Notes: generated from the sequence alone by a model not told the origin. 64,000 nt of DNA from JANNNF01 sp040385825 (GCA_040385825.1 JAZKGQ010000003.1:1-64000); one strand, 5' to 3'. Shown: positions 34,982 to 44,147, counted from the first letter of the stretch. Translations and numbers: made by a program.

Positions 34982-35096
34982 GGAATCGGCGGGCAAAAAT
35001 CTGGGGCCGCCCCTTTCGCGCCCCCGCAATCCGGCTTTAGACTGCCCTCACAGACCCACGGGCCTAACCGGGGGCAAACAGACAGGACCGCCCGCC

Positions 35097-35969
35097 ATGA
35101 CCCCTGAATATCAGATCGCCGCCCTGTGGATCGGCGGGCCTCTCAGCTTTCTGGAGCAGTTGTGTCTGGTGTCTTTTCTGCATCAGGGCCACCACACGGT
35201 GCTCTATACCTATGAGGATGTGCCGAACGTGCCCTCCGGCGTGCAGGTGGCCGATGCCAATGACATTCTGCCGCGACAAGGCTTCCTCAAACACGAACGC
35301 ACCGGCAGTCCGGCGCTGCATTCGGATCTGTTCCGCTATCACATGCTGGCCAAGCTGGACCGCACCATCTGGGCCGACACCGACGCCTATTGCGTCAAAC
35401 CCTTCACCACGCCGAACGGGCATTTCTACGGCTGGGAATCGAAAAAGCACATCAACGGCGGCGTTTTGGGCTTTCCCAAGGACAGTGAAACGCTGGCCGC
35501 CCTGCTGGACTTCACGTCAGACGCCTTTGCCATGCCGACCTGGTATGACGAGGCGTACACCAGGGAACTGCACGACCGCATGGCGGCAGGCGACCCGATC
35601 CATGCGTCCGAGCAGCCCTGGGGGGTCTGGGGGCCGCATGCGATCACCCATTTCCTGCACCAGACCGGCGAGGTGAAATATGCGCTGCCGACCGTGGGGC
35701 TGTACCCGTTCCCCTACAAGGAACGCCGCCTGATGCTGCGGCCTGCGTTCGATGCGTCGGAATATGTGAAGGACGAAACCTTCTCGATCCACTTCTACGG
35801 CCGCCGGATGCGCCGCCGGATCGTCAGTAACGAACCGGGCGGCATTCCCCGTCCGCGCGGGCTGATCGGCCAGTTGCTGAAGAAACACGGGATCGACCCG
35901 CGCCTTGCCCCGATCCCGCTGAAACCCGGCGATCCGGGCTTTGGCGCGGATGACGATGCGGATGATTGA
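35097..35969 (+). CDS. glycosyltransferase-like protein with DxD (GT32/capsular type)
   Basis: A 290-aa protein. HSDLFRYHMLAKLDRTIWADTDAYCVKPF holds the acidic nucleotide-sugar metal motif in ADTDAY, flanked by the sort of helix seen in GT32-like (Gly_transf_sug) enzymes; I cite it in two pieces, SDLFRYHML and WADTDAYC. Also INGGVLGFPKDS and SEQPWGVWGPHAITHFL. No signal peptide. AGGA precedes the ATG at 35097. Divergent from the 750-aa glycosyltransferase and likely in the same surface glycan pathway. Substrates unknown. Confidence 0.75.
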   Translation: MTPEYQIAALWIGGPLSFLEQLCLVSFLHQGHHTVLYTYEDVPNVPSGVQVADANDILPRQGFLKHERTGSPALHSDLFRYHMLAKLDRTIWADTDAYCVKPFTTPNGHFYGWESKKHINGGVLGFPKDSETLAALLDFTSDAFAMPTWYDEAYTRELHDRMAAGDPIHASEQPWGVWGPHAITHFLHQTGEVKYALPTVGLYPFPYKERRLMLRPAFDASEYVKDETFSIHFYGRRMRRRIVSNEPGGIPRPRGLIGQLLKKHGIDPRLAPIPLKPGDPGFGADDDADD

Positions 35970-35996
35970 TGGCGTCTCGGGTGGCGGGCGGTTTCA

Positions 35997-36052
35997 AGGA
36001 TGGGCGACAAGCGCCCATCCTACGATGGTGTAGGATGGGCAATCTGCCCATC
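35997..36052. repeat. R2 palindromes behind the glycosyltransferase
   Basis: AGGATGGGCG-ACAAG-CGCCCATCCT (35997-36021, 10-5-10) and GATGGGCA-ATC-TGCCCATC (36034-36052 core). The second is the R2 type seen again at 51476 and 57046. They fill the gap between convergent genes and may act as a terminator. Confidence 0.65.
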
Positions 36053-36081
36053 TTCCCCTAAAAGCCATCTTCCCCTAAAAG
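36048..36081. repeat. 17-bp tandem duplication at the gcdH 3' end
   Basis: CCATCTTCCCCTAAAAG occurs at 36048-36064 and 36065-36081. The second copy contains the gcdH stop codon (TAG on the minus strand, 36077-36075), so the repeat is a small duplication of the gene end. Confidence 0.85.
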
Positions 36082-37292
36082 AACGCCTGCAACCCGGTGA
36101 TCGCCCGCCCCAGGATCAACGCATGCACATCATGCGTGCCTTCATAGGTGTTCACCGTCTCTAGGTTCACCATGTGCCGCATGATCTGGTAATCTTCCTG
36201 AATGCCGTTGCCGCCGTGCATGTCGCGCGACAACCGCGCCGCATCCAGCGCCTTGCCACAGTTGTTGCGCTTGACAATGCTGATCATCTCGGGCGCGGCA
36301 TTGGCCTCGTCCATCAACCGCCCCACCCGCAACGATGCCTGCAAGCCCAGTGAAATCTCGGTCATCATGTTGGCCAGTTTCAACTGGAACAACTGCGTCT
36401 GCGCCAAGGGTTTGCCAAACTGCTTGCGGTCCAGCCCGTATTGCCGCGCGGCATGCAGACAAAACTCCGCCGCCCCCATCACGCCCCAGGAAATGCCATA
36501 GCGTGCGCGGTTGAGGCAACCAAACGGCCCCTTCAGCCCTTCCACATTCGGCAGCAGGGCATCCTCGGACACTTCCACATCCGCCATCACGATCTCACCC
36601 GTGATGCTGGCGCGCAGCGACAGCTTGCCGCCAACCTTGGGCGCCGTCAGCCCCTTCATGCCGCGTTCCAGCACGAAACCCTTGATCTTGCCGCCATGCG
36701 CCTCGGATTTCGCCCAGACCACGAAGACATCGGCAATCGGCGCGTTGGAAATCCACATCTTGGCGCCGTTCAGCACATAGCCATTGGCAGTCTTGCGCGC
36801 CACGGTCTTCATCCCCGACGGGTCCGACCCGGCATCCGGCTCGGTCAGGCCAAAGCAGCCGATCCATTCGCCGGACGCCAGTTTCGGCAGATACTTGTGC
36901 CGCTGCGCCTCGGTCCCGTAGGCATAGATCGGGTACATCACCAGCGACGACTGCACCGACATCATGGATCGATAGCCGGAATCCACCCGCTCCACCTCGC
37001 GCGCGACCAGACCGTAGGCCACATAAGACGCGCCCAGCCCGCCGTATTCCTCGGGGATGGTCAGGCCCAGCAGACCCATCTCGCCCATTTCGCGGAAAAT
37101 CGCGGGGTCGGTGGATTCCTCGCGGTAGGCGGCAATGACGCGCGGTTGCAGCTTACCTTGAGCATAGTCCCGTGCGCCGTCGCGCAGCATGCGTTCTTCT
37201 TCGGTCAACTGGTCTTCCATGCGGAAGGGGTCTTCCCAGTCGAACCGTCCCAGATCGGGGGCATCCTTGGCCTTCAGCGGCGCGTCTTTCAT
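36075..37292 (-). CDS. gcdH: glutaryl-CoA dehydrogenase
   Basis: An acyl-CoA dehydrogenase of 405 aa that oxidises and decarboxylates glutaryl-CoA to crotonyl-CoA in lysine and tryptophan breakdown, passing electrons to ETF. The signature TYEGTHDVHALILGRAITG near the C-terminus, with the base Glu, is typical of GcdH rather than other family members. Also CFGLTEPDAGSDPSGM, WISNAPIADV and RDMHGGNGI. ACAGGAG precedes the ATG at 37292. A divergent LysR gene follows immediately upstream, the usual arrangement for its regulator. Confidence 0.92.
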   Translation of the reverse strand: MKDAPLKAKDAPDLGRFDWEDPFRMEDQLTEEERMLRDGARDYAQGKLQPRVIAAYREESTDPAIFREMGEMGLLGLTIPEEYGGLGASYVAYGLVAREVERVDSGYRSMMSVQSSLVMYPIYAYGTEAQRHKYLPKLASGEWIGCFGLTEPDAGSDPSGMKTVARKTANGYVLNGAKMWISNAPIADVFVVWAKSEAHGGKIKGFVLERGMKGLTAPKVGGKLSLRASITGEIVMADVEVSEDALLPNVEGLKGPFGCLNRARYGISWGVMGAAEFCLHAARQYGLDRKQFGKPLAQTQLFQLKLANMMTEISLGLQASLRVGRLMDEANAAPEMISIVKRNNCGKALDAARLSRDMHGGNGIQEDYQIMRHMVNLETVNTYEGTHDVHALILGRAITGLQAFF

Positions 37293-37382
37293 GGCAATTC
37301 TCCTGTCCGGGTTGCTGGCAGGATTGCACAGAATCGCCACGCCAGCTATCGAAACCCAGTCGCCCCCCTATGAGGAAAGCTC

Positions 37383-38267
37383 ATGATGTTGCCCCGCCGC
37401 TATCTGCCCTCGATCGCTGCCCTGCTGGCCCTGGAGGCGGTGGCGCGGCTTGGCACAGCCTCGGCTGCGGCGGCAGAACTGGCGCTGACCCAAGGGGCGA
37501 TCAGCCGTCAGTTGCAGGTGCTGGAGGCGCAGTTGGGCGTCGCCCTGATCCTGCGCGAAAAGCAGCGCCTGACCCTGACCCCCGCTGCGGTGGATTATGT
37601 CGAGGATGTGCGTAAAGCCCTGCAAACACTGGCCTCGGCCTCGCTGACCCTGCGCGCCAACCCCAGGGGCGGCACGCTGAACCTGGCCATCCTGCCCGCC
37701 TTCGGCATGCACTGGCTGACCCCGCGCCTGACCCGCTTTACCGCCCTGCACCCCGAAGTGACGCTGAACCTGTCGACCCGGCTGAAACCCTTCGATTTCA
37801 CCGCCAGCCGCTTTGACGCGGCCATCCATTACGGGCGGCAGGACTGGCCCGGCACCCAAGGCCTGAAACTCATGGACGAAGAAGTGCTGGCGGTTGCCGC
37901 CCCCGGTTTCCTCAAAACCCCACTGACGCAAGCCGCAGGCATCCTGTCCCACCCCCTGCTGCAACTGGAAAGCCGCACCGGCGACTGGGGCCGCTGGCTG
38001 GCCCATCACGGGCTGCCCGGTCAACGCCCGCCCGGCATGCTGTTCGACCAGTTCGCCACCCTGACCCAAGCCGCGATCCACGGGCTTGGCCTTGCCCTGA
38101 TCCCGCTGTTCCTGATCGAGGCCGATCTTGCCGCTGGCCGCCTGATCCCGATTTTCGGCCCCCCCGTGCCCGCCCTTGGCAGCTACTCCCTCGTCTGGCC
38201 CCGCGACCGCCCGCTGCGCGCCCCCCTTGCGTCTTTCCGCGACTGGCTGGCCGCCGAGGTCGCCTGA
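37383..38267 (+). CDS. LysR-family regulator, GcvA-like, divergent from gcdH
   Basis: A 294-aa LysR protein: winged helix at about residues 10-65 (AARLGTAS-type turn, LTQGAISRQLQVLEAQLGVAL) and an effector domain with RFDAAIHYGRQDWPG, a phrase of the GcvA/AmpR-like branch. GAGGAAAG precedes the ATGATG at 37383. The 90-bp gap to gcdH suggests it controls glutaryl-CoA breakdown. Its last base overlaps an ATG of the next open frame, but coxD more likely starts at 38351. Confidence 0.87.
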   Translation: MMLPRRYLPSIAALLALEAVARLGTASAAAAELALTQGAISRQLQVLEAQLGVALILREKQRLTLTPAAVDYVEDVRKALQTLASASLTLRANPRGGTLNLAILPAFGMHWLTPRLTRFTALHPEVTLNLSTRLKPFDFTASRFDAAIHYGRQDWPGTQGLKLMDEEVLAVAAPGFLKTPLTQAAGILSHPLLQLESRTGDWGRWLAHHGLPGQRPPGMLFDQFATLTQAAIHGLGLALIPLFLIEADLAAGRLIPIFGPPVPALGSYSLVWPRDRPLRAPLASFRDWLAAEVA

Positions 38268-38350
38268 TGCCTTGGTCGCATGGCGCGCCATCGCCGCTTG
38301 ACCCCGCAGCCCGCCCCGGTCAGCATCGCGCTATCGGCCAGGAGCATGAC

Positions 38351-39262
38351 GTGACCCCCATTCCGACCAGCATCAGCGGCGTTGAAACCCTTCTGGCCGA
38401 TCAGGGCTATGTTGCCTCGCGGGCGCTTGCGACGGTGGTGTTCCTCAGCTTGCGCCTTGGCCGCCCGCTGTTTCTGGAAGGCGAGGCCGGGGTGGGCAAG
38501 ACTGAAATCGCCAAGGCCATCGCCGCCGCCCTTGGCCGCCGCCTGATCCGGCTGCAATGCTACGAAGGCCTTGATGCCGCGTCCGCCGTGGCCGAATGGA
38601 ACTTCGCCGCCCAGATGATCGCCATTCGCACCGCCGAGGCCACAGGCGCCACAGATGCGCGGGCGCTGAAGGCGAACCTCTTTTCCGAAGACTACCTGAT
38701 CGAACGCCCCCTGCTGGCCGCCATGCGCCCGCAACCGGGTGGCGCGCCTGTGCTGCTGATAGACGAGCTTGACCGCACGGACGAGCCGTTCGAGGCCTTC
38801 CTGCTGGAGGCTTTGTCCGACTTCCAAGTCACCATCCCCGAGCTTGGCACCATCAGGGCCCCCGAACCGCCCATCGTGATCCTGACCTCGAACCGCACCC
38901 GCGAAGTGCATGACGCGCTGAAACGCCGGTGCCTGTACCACTGGGTCGATTACCCCGATTTCGCCCGCGAGTTGCAGATCCTGAACGCCCGCGCGCCCGA
39001 AGCGCAAGAAACCCTCAGCCGCGAAGTGGTGGCCTTCGTCCAACGCCTGCGCCGCGAAGACCTGTTCAAGAAACCCGGCGTGGCCGAAACCATCGACTGG
39101 GCCAAATGCCTGCTGGCCCTCGATGCCATCAGCCTGTCGCCCGAAGTGATCGCCGATACCCTGGGCGCCATCCTGAAATATCAGGACGACATCCAGAAAA
39201 TCCAGGGGTCTGATGCCAAACGCCTGCTTGATGAAGTCCGCCGCGAACTGGCTCCTGCCTAA
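38351..39262 (+). CDS. coxD: MoxR-type AAA+ ATPase, CoxD-like
   Basis: A 303-aa MoxR ATPase. Walker A GEAGVGKTE is near residues 44-52, Walker B VLLIDELDRTD, sensor 1 ILTSNRTREVHDALKRR. CoxD-type proteins work with a VWA partner (CoxE, the next gene) to mature the CO-dehydrogenase or related molybdenum hydroxylases by inserting sulfur into the CuMo centre in known systems. The GTG at 38351 is chosen because AGGAG lies 6 bp upstream and the protein then has family length; the in-frame ATG at 38267 would add 28 Pro/His-rich residues. Confidence 0.85.
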   Translation: MTPIPTSISGVETLLADQGYVASRALATVVFLSLRLGRPLFLEGEAGVGKTEIAKAIAAALGRRLIRLQCYEGLDAASAVAEWNFAAQMIAIRTAEATGATDARALKANLFSEDYLIERPLLAAMRPQPGGAPVLLIDELDRTDEPFEAFLLEALSDFQVTIPELGTIRAPEPPIVILTSNRTREVHDALKRRCLYHWVDYPDFARELQILNARAPEAQETLSREVVAFVQRLRREDLFKKPGVAETIDWAKCLLALDAISLSPEVIADTLGAILKYQDDIQKIQGSDAKRLLDEVRRELAPA

Positions 39263-39265
39263 GGC

Positions 39266-39320
39266 TCATCCTCTGTGCGCAAATATCCCACGGGGGGTCC
39301 GGGGGGTGTGAAACCCCCGG
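39266..39320 (-). repeat. R1 repeat copy h
   Basis: Minus-strand copy: GGGGGTTTCACACCCCCC module, CCCCCCGTG and core GATATTTGCGC-ACAGAGGATG, identical in the core to copy c. It lies in the 69-bp gap between coxD and coxE. Confidence 0.75.
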
Positions 39321-39331
39321 CGATATCAACC

Positions 39332-40597
39332 ATGACACCATATTCAGAACTCACCCTCCCCGATGACGGCAAGCTGGCCCATAACATCACCCATTTCGCC
39401 CGCGCCCTGCGCCGCGCGGGCCTGCCCATCGGCCCCGGCCGGGTGATCGACGCCCTGCGCGCGGTCGAGGCGGCGGGCTTCACCGAACGGGGTGATTTCT
39501 ACTTTACCTTGCAAGCCTGCTTCATTTCCCGCCCCGAACACCGCGCGACCTTTCATCAGGTGTTCCGCCTGTTCTGGCGCGATCCGCGCTTTCTGGACCA
39601 CATGATGTCGCTGCTGCTGCCGTCGGTGCGCGGCACCCATGAGGAACGCCCGGCAGACGCCGCCGAAAAACGCGCAGCCGAGGCGCTGCTGGACGGGCAG
39701 ATGCCCGACATCCCGCCGCCCCCGGATGCTCCGCCGTCCGACAAGGACATCATCGAGATCGACGCCACCGCCACCATGAGCCATCAGGAGCGGCTGAAGA
39801 CGCTCGATTTTGAACAGATGTCGGTGGCGGAAATGGCCGAGGCCCGGCGGATGCTGGCAAGACTTTCCCTGCCGGTGCAGCCCCTGGTCACGCGCCGCAG
39901 CCAGCCCGCAGCCCATGGGCTGCGGGTGGACCTGCGGCGCACCATGCGCGCCAGCCTGAAACAAGGGGGCGAGATCACGGCGCTGGCCCGTGCAAAACCC
40001 AAGACCCGCTGGCCCAATCTGGTGGTGCTGTGCGACATTTCCGGGTCGATGTCCGACTATTCCCGCATGGTGCTGCATTTCGTGCATGCGGTGGCCAACC
40101 AGCGCGGTCAGGGCTGGGCGAAGGTGCATGCCTTCACCTTTGGCACGCGGCTGACCAACATCACCCGCCATCTGCAACAGCGCGATGTGGATGCCGCCCT
40201 GCGTGCGGCAGGGGCCGAGGCCCAGGACTGGTCGGGCGGCACCCGCATCGGCGCGGCGCTTGCCGCCTTCAACCGCGACTGGTCGCGCCGCGTGCTGGGG
40301 CAGGGCGCGGTGGTCTTGCTGATCACCGACGGGCTGGACCGCGACGATGCCGAGGCGCTGTCGCATCAGATGCAGCGCCTGCATCTGTCCTGCCGCCGCC
40401 TGATCTGGCTGAACCCCCTGCTGCGGTGGGACGGGTTCGCGCCCAAGGCCAGCGGCATCCGCGCCATGCTGCCGCATGTCGATGCGTTCCGCGCCAGCCA
40501 TTCCGTCGCCTCGCTGGAGGCTTTGGGCCGCGCCATCACCGATCCCGGTGATGGAGGCGAAAAGGCGCGGGCGATGGCGATGCTGCGGGCGGGGTGA
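39332..40597 (+). CDS. coxE: VWA-domain protein, CoxE-like
   Basis: A 421-aa protein whose C-terminal half is a von Willebrand A domain with a complete metal site start D235-I-S237-G-S239 (VVLCDISGSMSDYS), TRIGAALAAFNRDW and LLITDGLDRDD. The N-terminal half has the CoxE layout (FARALRRAGLPIGPGRVIDALRAV). It pairs with the MoxR ATPase upstream. The start at ATG 39332 lacks a strong binding site; a longer frame to 39275 crosses the R1 repeat and is rejected. No coxMSL structural genes are in the window. Confidence 0.85.
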   Translation: MTPYSELTLPDDGKLAHNITHFARALRRAGLPIGPGRVIDALRAVEAAGFTERGDFYFTLQACFISRPEHRATFHQVFRLFWRDPRFLDHMMSLLLPSVRGTHEERPADAAEKRAAEALLDGQMPDIPPPPDAPPSDKDIIEIDATATMSHQERLKTLDFEQMSVAEMAEARRMLARLSLPVQPLVTRRSQPAAHGLRVDLRRTMRASLKQGGEITALARAKPKTRWPNLVVLCDISGSMSDYSRMVLHFVHAVANQRGQGWAKVHAFTFGTRLTNITRHLQQRDVDAALRAAGAEAQDWSGGTRIGAALAAFNRDWSRRVLGQGAVVLLITDGLDRDDAEALSHQMQRLHLSCRRLIWLNPLLRWDGFAPKASGIRAMLPHVDAFRASHSVASLEALGRAITDPGDGGEKARAMAMLRAG

Positions 40598-40634
40598 CGC
40601 GCTGACTGGCGGATGTTATGGCATTTCTGCCGCA

Positions 40635-40649
40635 TGATATCGCATATCA
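40635..40649. promoter_or_regulatory. TGATAT-CGC-ATATCA palindrome upstream of the OmpA-family gene
   Basis: A 6-3-6 A/T-rich inverted repeat in the 183-bp gap before 40781. Its place fits a regulator site or -10 region, but no regulator is proposed. Confidence 0.35.
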
Positions 40650-40780
40650 CCACAAATCTCGCGATGTATGCAGGCACAGCGGGAACCGAAACCTGTCTCG
40701 GGGACTCTTTCCTCTGAGGTTGGGTGCGCCCCGCCAGATCAAAGCCGCCTTGTCTCGTGCGGCGAAGAAAAGGACGAACC

Positions 40781-43024
40781 ATGAAGAAGCTGCTCATTTC
40801 CACTACGGCCTTGTCGGTTGCGCTCAGCCCGTTCCATGTTCTGCCCTCGATGGCGCAGACCCTGCTGGATGACGGGTCGGTGGTTGCGACCGACGGCGCC
40901 GTGTTGTGCGTGCCGACGGCAGACCTCGCCTGTGATCTTGACGCCATCATGGCCACGCTGAAAGCCACCGAGGAAGCTGCCGCCGCCGCCGCCGCCGAAG
41001 CCGCGATTGCGGCTCAGGTCGACGCGCAGGCCCAGGCCGACGCGGCCGCCGCCGTTCAGGCCGAGGCAGACGCCGCCGCCGCCGCCCAGGCTGCCGCCGA
41101 CGCGGCTGTTGCCGCACAGGCCGAGGCTGACGCGGCCGCCGCTGCCGCCGCCGCTGATGCCGCCGCTGCCGCGCAGGCCGAGGCTGATGTTGCCGCCGCC
41201 GCGGCTGCCACCGCCGAAGCCGAAGCTGCCGCGGCTGCCCAAGCCGAGGCTGACGCTGCCGCAAATGCCGCCGCCGCCGCCGAAGCTGCCGCCGCTGCCG
41301 AAGCCGCGATTGCGGCGCAGGCCGAGGCCGACGCGAAGGCACAGGCTGACAAGGCACAGGCTGACGCCGCCGCTGCTGCTGATGCCCAGACGCAAGCGGA
41401 TGCGGATGCTGCGGCAAAGGCCGAGGCTGATGCCGCCGCCGCTGCGCAGGCAGAAGCAGATGCAAAGGCACAGGCCGACGCGCAGGCACAGGCGGATGCG
41501 GACGCCGCAGCGAAAGCCGAGGCTGATGCCGCCATCGCCGCACAGGCCGAAGCAGATGCGGCGATTGCCGCACAGGCCGATGCAGATGCGGCGATTGCCG
41601 CACAGGCCGAGGCCGACGCCAAAGCCGCCGCTGATGCCCAAGCCGAAGCGGAAACCGCTGCGCCAGAAACTGAGCCAGAAACTGCGCCTGATGCGCCCAT
41701 TGCTGAAGTCCCTGCTGTTGACCCCACGGTTGATCCGGCAACCGGGACAACCACAGAAGCGCCCGCAGAGGCAACCGCAGAAGCAACCGCAGAAGCAACC
41801 GCCGACGTGGTTGTCGAAGCTCCGGTCGAGGCCCCGGTTCCGGAACAGCAGGCGGTCGATACCCTGACCAACCTGTTGCAGGCCCCGAGCGCCACCGAAG
41901 GCGGCGTCGAAGATTCCACCGCTGCCCCGGTCGGGGCTGCTGCGGCGGCTTTGGCTGCTGCGGCGGCTGCTGCCCTTGCCCCTGCCGCCGATGGCACGAC
42001 GCCTGCCCCTGCCGCAGATGCGCCACCCGCCCCGCCGGTGGTTGAAACCGTCGTGACCGAACAGGACACCCGGTCCAGCGACGAGGAATTCACCGCCGCC
42101 CCGACCGCCGTTGATGGCGGCAAGAAAAGCGGGCTGTCGAACCTTGAAAAGGTCGGCCTCGTGGCGCTTGGCGCGCTGGTGGTTGGCGCGATCCTGAAGG
42201 ATGGCCGCGAAGTGGTGCAGAACTCGGGCGACCGGGTTGTGGTGAAGGAACCCGATGGCCGCTATGTGGTGTACAAGGATGACGACGTGCTGCTGCGTCA
42301 GCCCGGTGTGCGCACCCTGACCGAAAGCTATGACGACGGGTCCACCCGGACCGTGGTGCAGCGCGCCGATGGAACGCAGGTGGTGACGATCCGCGATGCC
42401 TCGGGCCGGGTTCTGCGCCGGTCGGCCTTTGATCAGCAGGGCATCGAGCTGCGCCTGATCGACGATCTGCAACCCGAAGAGCGCATCGTGATCCGCGATC
42501 TGCCGCGCCCCAACCCGTCGCGCACCACGATCTCCACCTCGGGGGGCAATGCGGCGCTGACCGCCGAACTGGCCGCGCTGGAAGCCGCCGAACTGGGCCG
42601 CAAGTTCAGCCTGCGCCAGATCCGCGAGGTGCGCGAAGTGCGTGACCTTGCGGCGACGATCGAGGTGGACACCATCACCTTCGACAGCGGATCTTCGGTG
42701 ATCAAGGCGACCGAAGCCCGCAAGCTGGCCGATCTGGGCCGGGTGATGGGCGAGATTCTGGACCGCAACCCCGGCGAGGTGTTCCTGATCGAAGGGCATA
42801 CCGATGCGGTGGGATCTGCGGCCTCGAACCTGTCGCTGTCGGACCGTCGGGCAGAATCGCTGGCCCTGGCGCTGACGGAATACTTTGATGTGCCGCCGGA
42901 AAACCTGGTGGTGCAGGGCTATGGCGAGGCCGAACTGAAGGTCGACACAGCCCGCGACGAACGCCTGAACCGCCGCGTGGCGATCCGTCTGATCACGCCG
43001 CTGATGCGGTCGGCGGCGAACTGA
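40781..43024 (+). CDS. OmpA-family protein with long Ala-rich TolA-like region
   Basis: A 747-aa envelope protein. A signal peptide (to about MAQ, residue 27) is followed by a 240-residue stretch almost wholly A/E/D/Q/K repeats (AEADAAAKAEADAAIAAQ-like), which should form a long helix as in TolA domain II. A short hydrophobic segment (LEKVGLVALGALVVGAIL, about residue 465) and a 170-residue unrecognised region with VVKEPDGRYVVYKDDD lead to a C-terminal OmpA domain: TITFDSGSSVIK, FLIEGHTDAVGS, NLSLSDRRAESLALAL and RRVAIRL, the peptidoglycan-binding set. Three 30-bp tandem units are at 41525-41614. It likely spans from the envelope to peptidoglycan. Sits between coxE and xdhC. Confidence 0.83.
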   Translation: MKKLLISTTALSVALSPFHVLPSMAQTLLDDGSVVATDGAVLCVPTADLACDLDAIMATLKATEEAAAAAAAEAAIAAQVDAQAQADAAAAVQAEADAAAAAQAAADAAVAAQAEADAAAAAAAADAAAAAQAEADVAAAAAATAEAEAAAAAQAEADAAANAAAAAEAAAAAEAAIAAQAEADAKAQADKAQADAAAAADAQTQADADAAAKAEADAAAAAQAEADAKAQADAQAQADADAAAKAEADAAIAAQAEADAAIAAQADADAAIAAQAEADAKAAADAQAEAETAAPETEPETAPDAPIAEVPAVDPTVDPATGTTTEAPAEATAEATAEATADVVVEAPVEAPVPEQQAVDTLTNLLQAPSATEGGVEDSTAAPVGAAAAALAAAAAAALAPAADGTTPAPAADAPPAPPVVETVVTEQDTRSSDEEFTAAPTAVDGGKKSGLSNLEKVGLVALGALVVGAILKDGREVVQNSGDRVVVKEPDGRYVVYKDDDVLLRQPGVRTLTESYDDGSTRTVVQRADGTQVVTIRDASGRVLRRSAFDQQGIELRLIDDLQPEERIVIRDLPRPNPSRTTISTSGGNAALTAELAALEAAELGRKFSLRQIREVREVRDLAATIEVDTITFDSGSSVIKATEARKLADLGRVMGEILDRNPGEVFLIEGHTDAVGSAASNLSLSDRRAESLALALTEYFDVPPENLVVQGYGEAELKVDTARDERLNRRVAIRLITPLMRSAAN
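41525..41614. repeat. three tandem 30-bp units in the Ala-rich OmpA gene
   Basis: Units starting at 41525, 41555 and 41585, each coding D-A-A-I-A-A-Q-A-[ED]-A; unit 1 differs from 2 and 3 at a few third positions. In frame; likely to vary in number between strains. Confidence 0.85.
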
Positions 43025-43048
43025 CCCACGTCACGGGCTGAAGACCAA

Positions 43049-43081
43049 GGGCCGCTGCGGGAAACCGCGGCGGCCCTTTTT
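43049..43081 (+). terminator. intrinsic terminator after the OmpA-family gene
   Basis: GGGCCGC...GCGGCCC stem with inner TGCGG-GAAA-CCGC and a run of five T (43077-43081). 25 bp behind the stop. Confidence 0.8.
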
Positions 43082-43145
43082 GCAGGACCATTTGCCAGTG
43101 GCGGGCCTGCCCGCTGCGCGCCATAATCGCAGATGGAGGATGCCA

Positions 43146-44147
43146 ATGTCCAATACCCAGACCCAAGCCCATCATGACCGGATTCCCGAAACCGCGCTTG
43201 ACTGGCACCGCGATGGCCGGGGGGCCGCCCTTGCCACGGTTGTTGAAACCTGGGGGTCGGCGCCGCGTCAGGCGGGCAGCCAGCTTGCCATATCCGGCAG
43301 CGGGCAGATCATGGGGTCGGTGTCGGGCGGCTGTGTCGAGGGGGCCGTGGTGGCCGAGGCACTGGAGGCCTTGGCCGACGGCGTGCCGCGCCTGCTGACC
43401 TTTGGCGTCAGTGACGAGACTGCCTTTGCTGTCGGCCTTGCCTGTGGCGGCACCATCCGGGTGATGGTGGAACCGGTGGGGACCGGGGCGCAGGCCCTGC
43501 CTGCGGCGCTGCTGGCCGATCTGGTGGCCGCGCGGGCGGCGTCGCGGGCGGTGGCGATGGTGACCGACACCGACCATTGGACCCGCGCCCTGCTGCCGGG
43601 CGGGGCGGACGCTGCGGTGGATGCCCGCCTGCGCCACGACCGGTCGGGGCGCGAGGAGGGTGGCCGCTTCATCGCCGTGCATAACCCCCCGTTGCGGTTG
43701 ATCATTCTGGGGGCGGTGCATATCGCGCAGCCGCTGATCCAGATGGCGCGGCTGGCAGGCTACGCCCCCAGCCTGATCGATCCGCGCGGGGCCTTCGGGT
43801 CGGCAGAGCGGTTTCCGGGCGAGGTGATCGTCGAGGACTGGCCCGATGAGGCGATGACGGCGCTTGCCCCCGATGCCCGTACTGCCGTGGTCACCCTGAC
43901 CCATGACGCCAAGCTGGACGATCCGGGGCTGATGGTCGCGCTGGACAGCCCGGCGTTCTATATCGGTTGCCTCGGGTCCGGCAAAACCCATGCCAAGCGG
44001 GTGGAACGGTTGCAGGCCGCAGGGGTGGCCCCCGCCACCATCGCCCGCATCCACGCGCCGGTGGGCCTGAACATCGGGGCGAAAACCCCGGCCGAGATTG
44101 CGGTGTCGATCATGGCGCAGATCATCCAGACGCTGAGGCAGGGGTGA
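43146..44147 (+). CDS. XdhC/CoxF-type maturation protein
   Basis: A 333-aa XdhC-family protein. SVSGGCVEGAVVAEAL is the N-terminal CoxI domain motif and LIILGAVHIAQPLIQMARLAGY the start of the C-terminal Rossmann part, with GCLGSGKTHAKRVERL near the end. XdhC binds the Mo cofactor and helps its sulfuration or insertion into molybdenum hydroxylases; the CoxF role matches the coxD-coxE neighbours. GGAGG lies 6 bp before the ATG at 43146. Its stop overlaps the next ATG (TGATG). Confidence 0.87.
   Translation: MSNTQTQAHHDRIPETALDWHRDGRGAALATVVETWGSAPRQAGSQLAISGSGQIMGSVSGGCVEGAVVAEALEALADGVPRLLTFGVSDETAFAVGLACGGTIRVMVEPVGTGAQALPAALLADLVAARAASRAVAMVTDTDHWTRALLPGGADAAVDARLRHDRSGREEGGRFIAVHNPPLRLIILGAVHIAQPLIQMARLAGYAPSLIDPRGAFGSAERFPGEVIVEDWPDEAMTALAPDARTAVVTLTHDAKLDDPGLMVALDSPAFYIGCLGSGKTHAKRVERLQAAGVAPATIARIHAPVGLNIGAKTPAEIAVSIMAQIIQTLRQG

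Noticed and set aside
34941..35096. Upstream extension of the glycosyltransferase at 35097
   Set aside because: It translates the 16-bp tandem repeats and has no ribosome site; the ATG at 35097 has one.
41056..42123. Ala/Ser-rich antisense frame in the same region
   Set aside because: Low-complexity shadow of the same repeats; the signal peptide and OmpA domain support the plus-strand gene.
40739..42799. Long Gly-rich frame antisense to the OmpA-family gene
   Set aside because: It is the mirror of the Ala-rich repeat DNA (GCC/GCN on the other strand gives Gly), with no start signal and no family motif.
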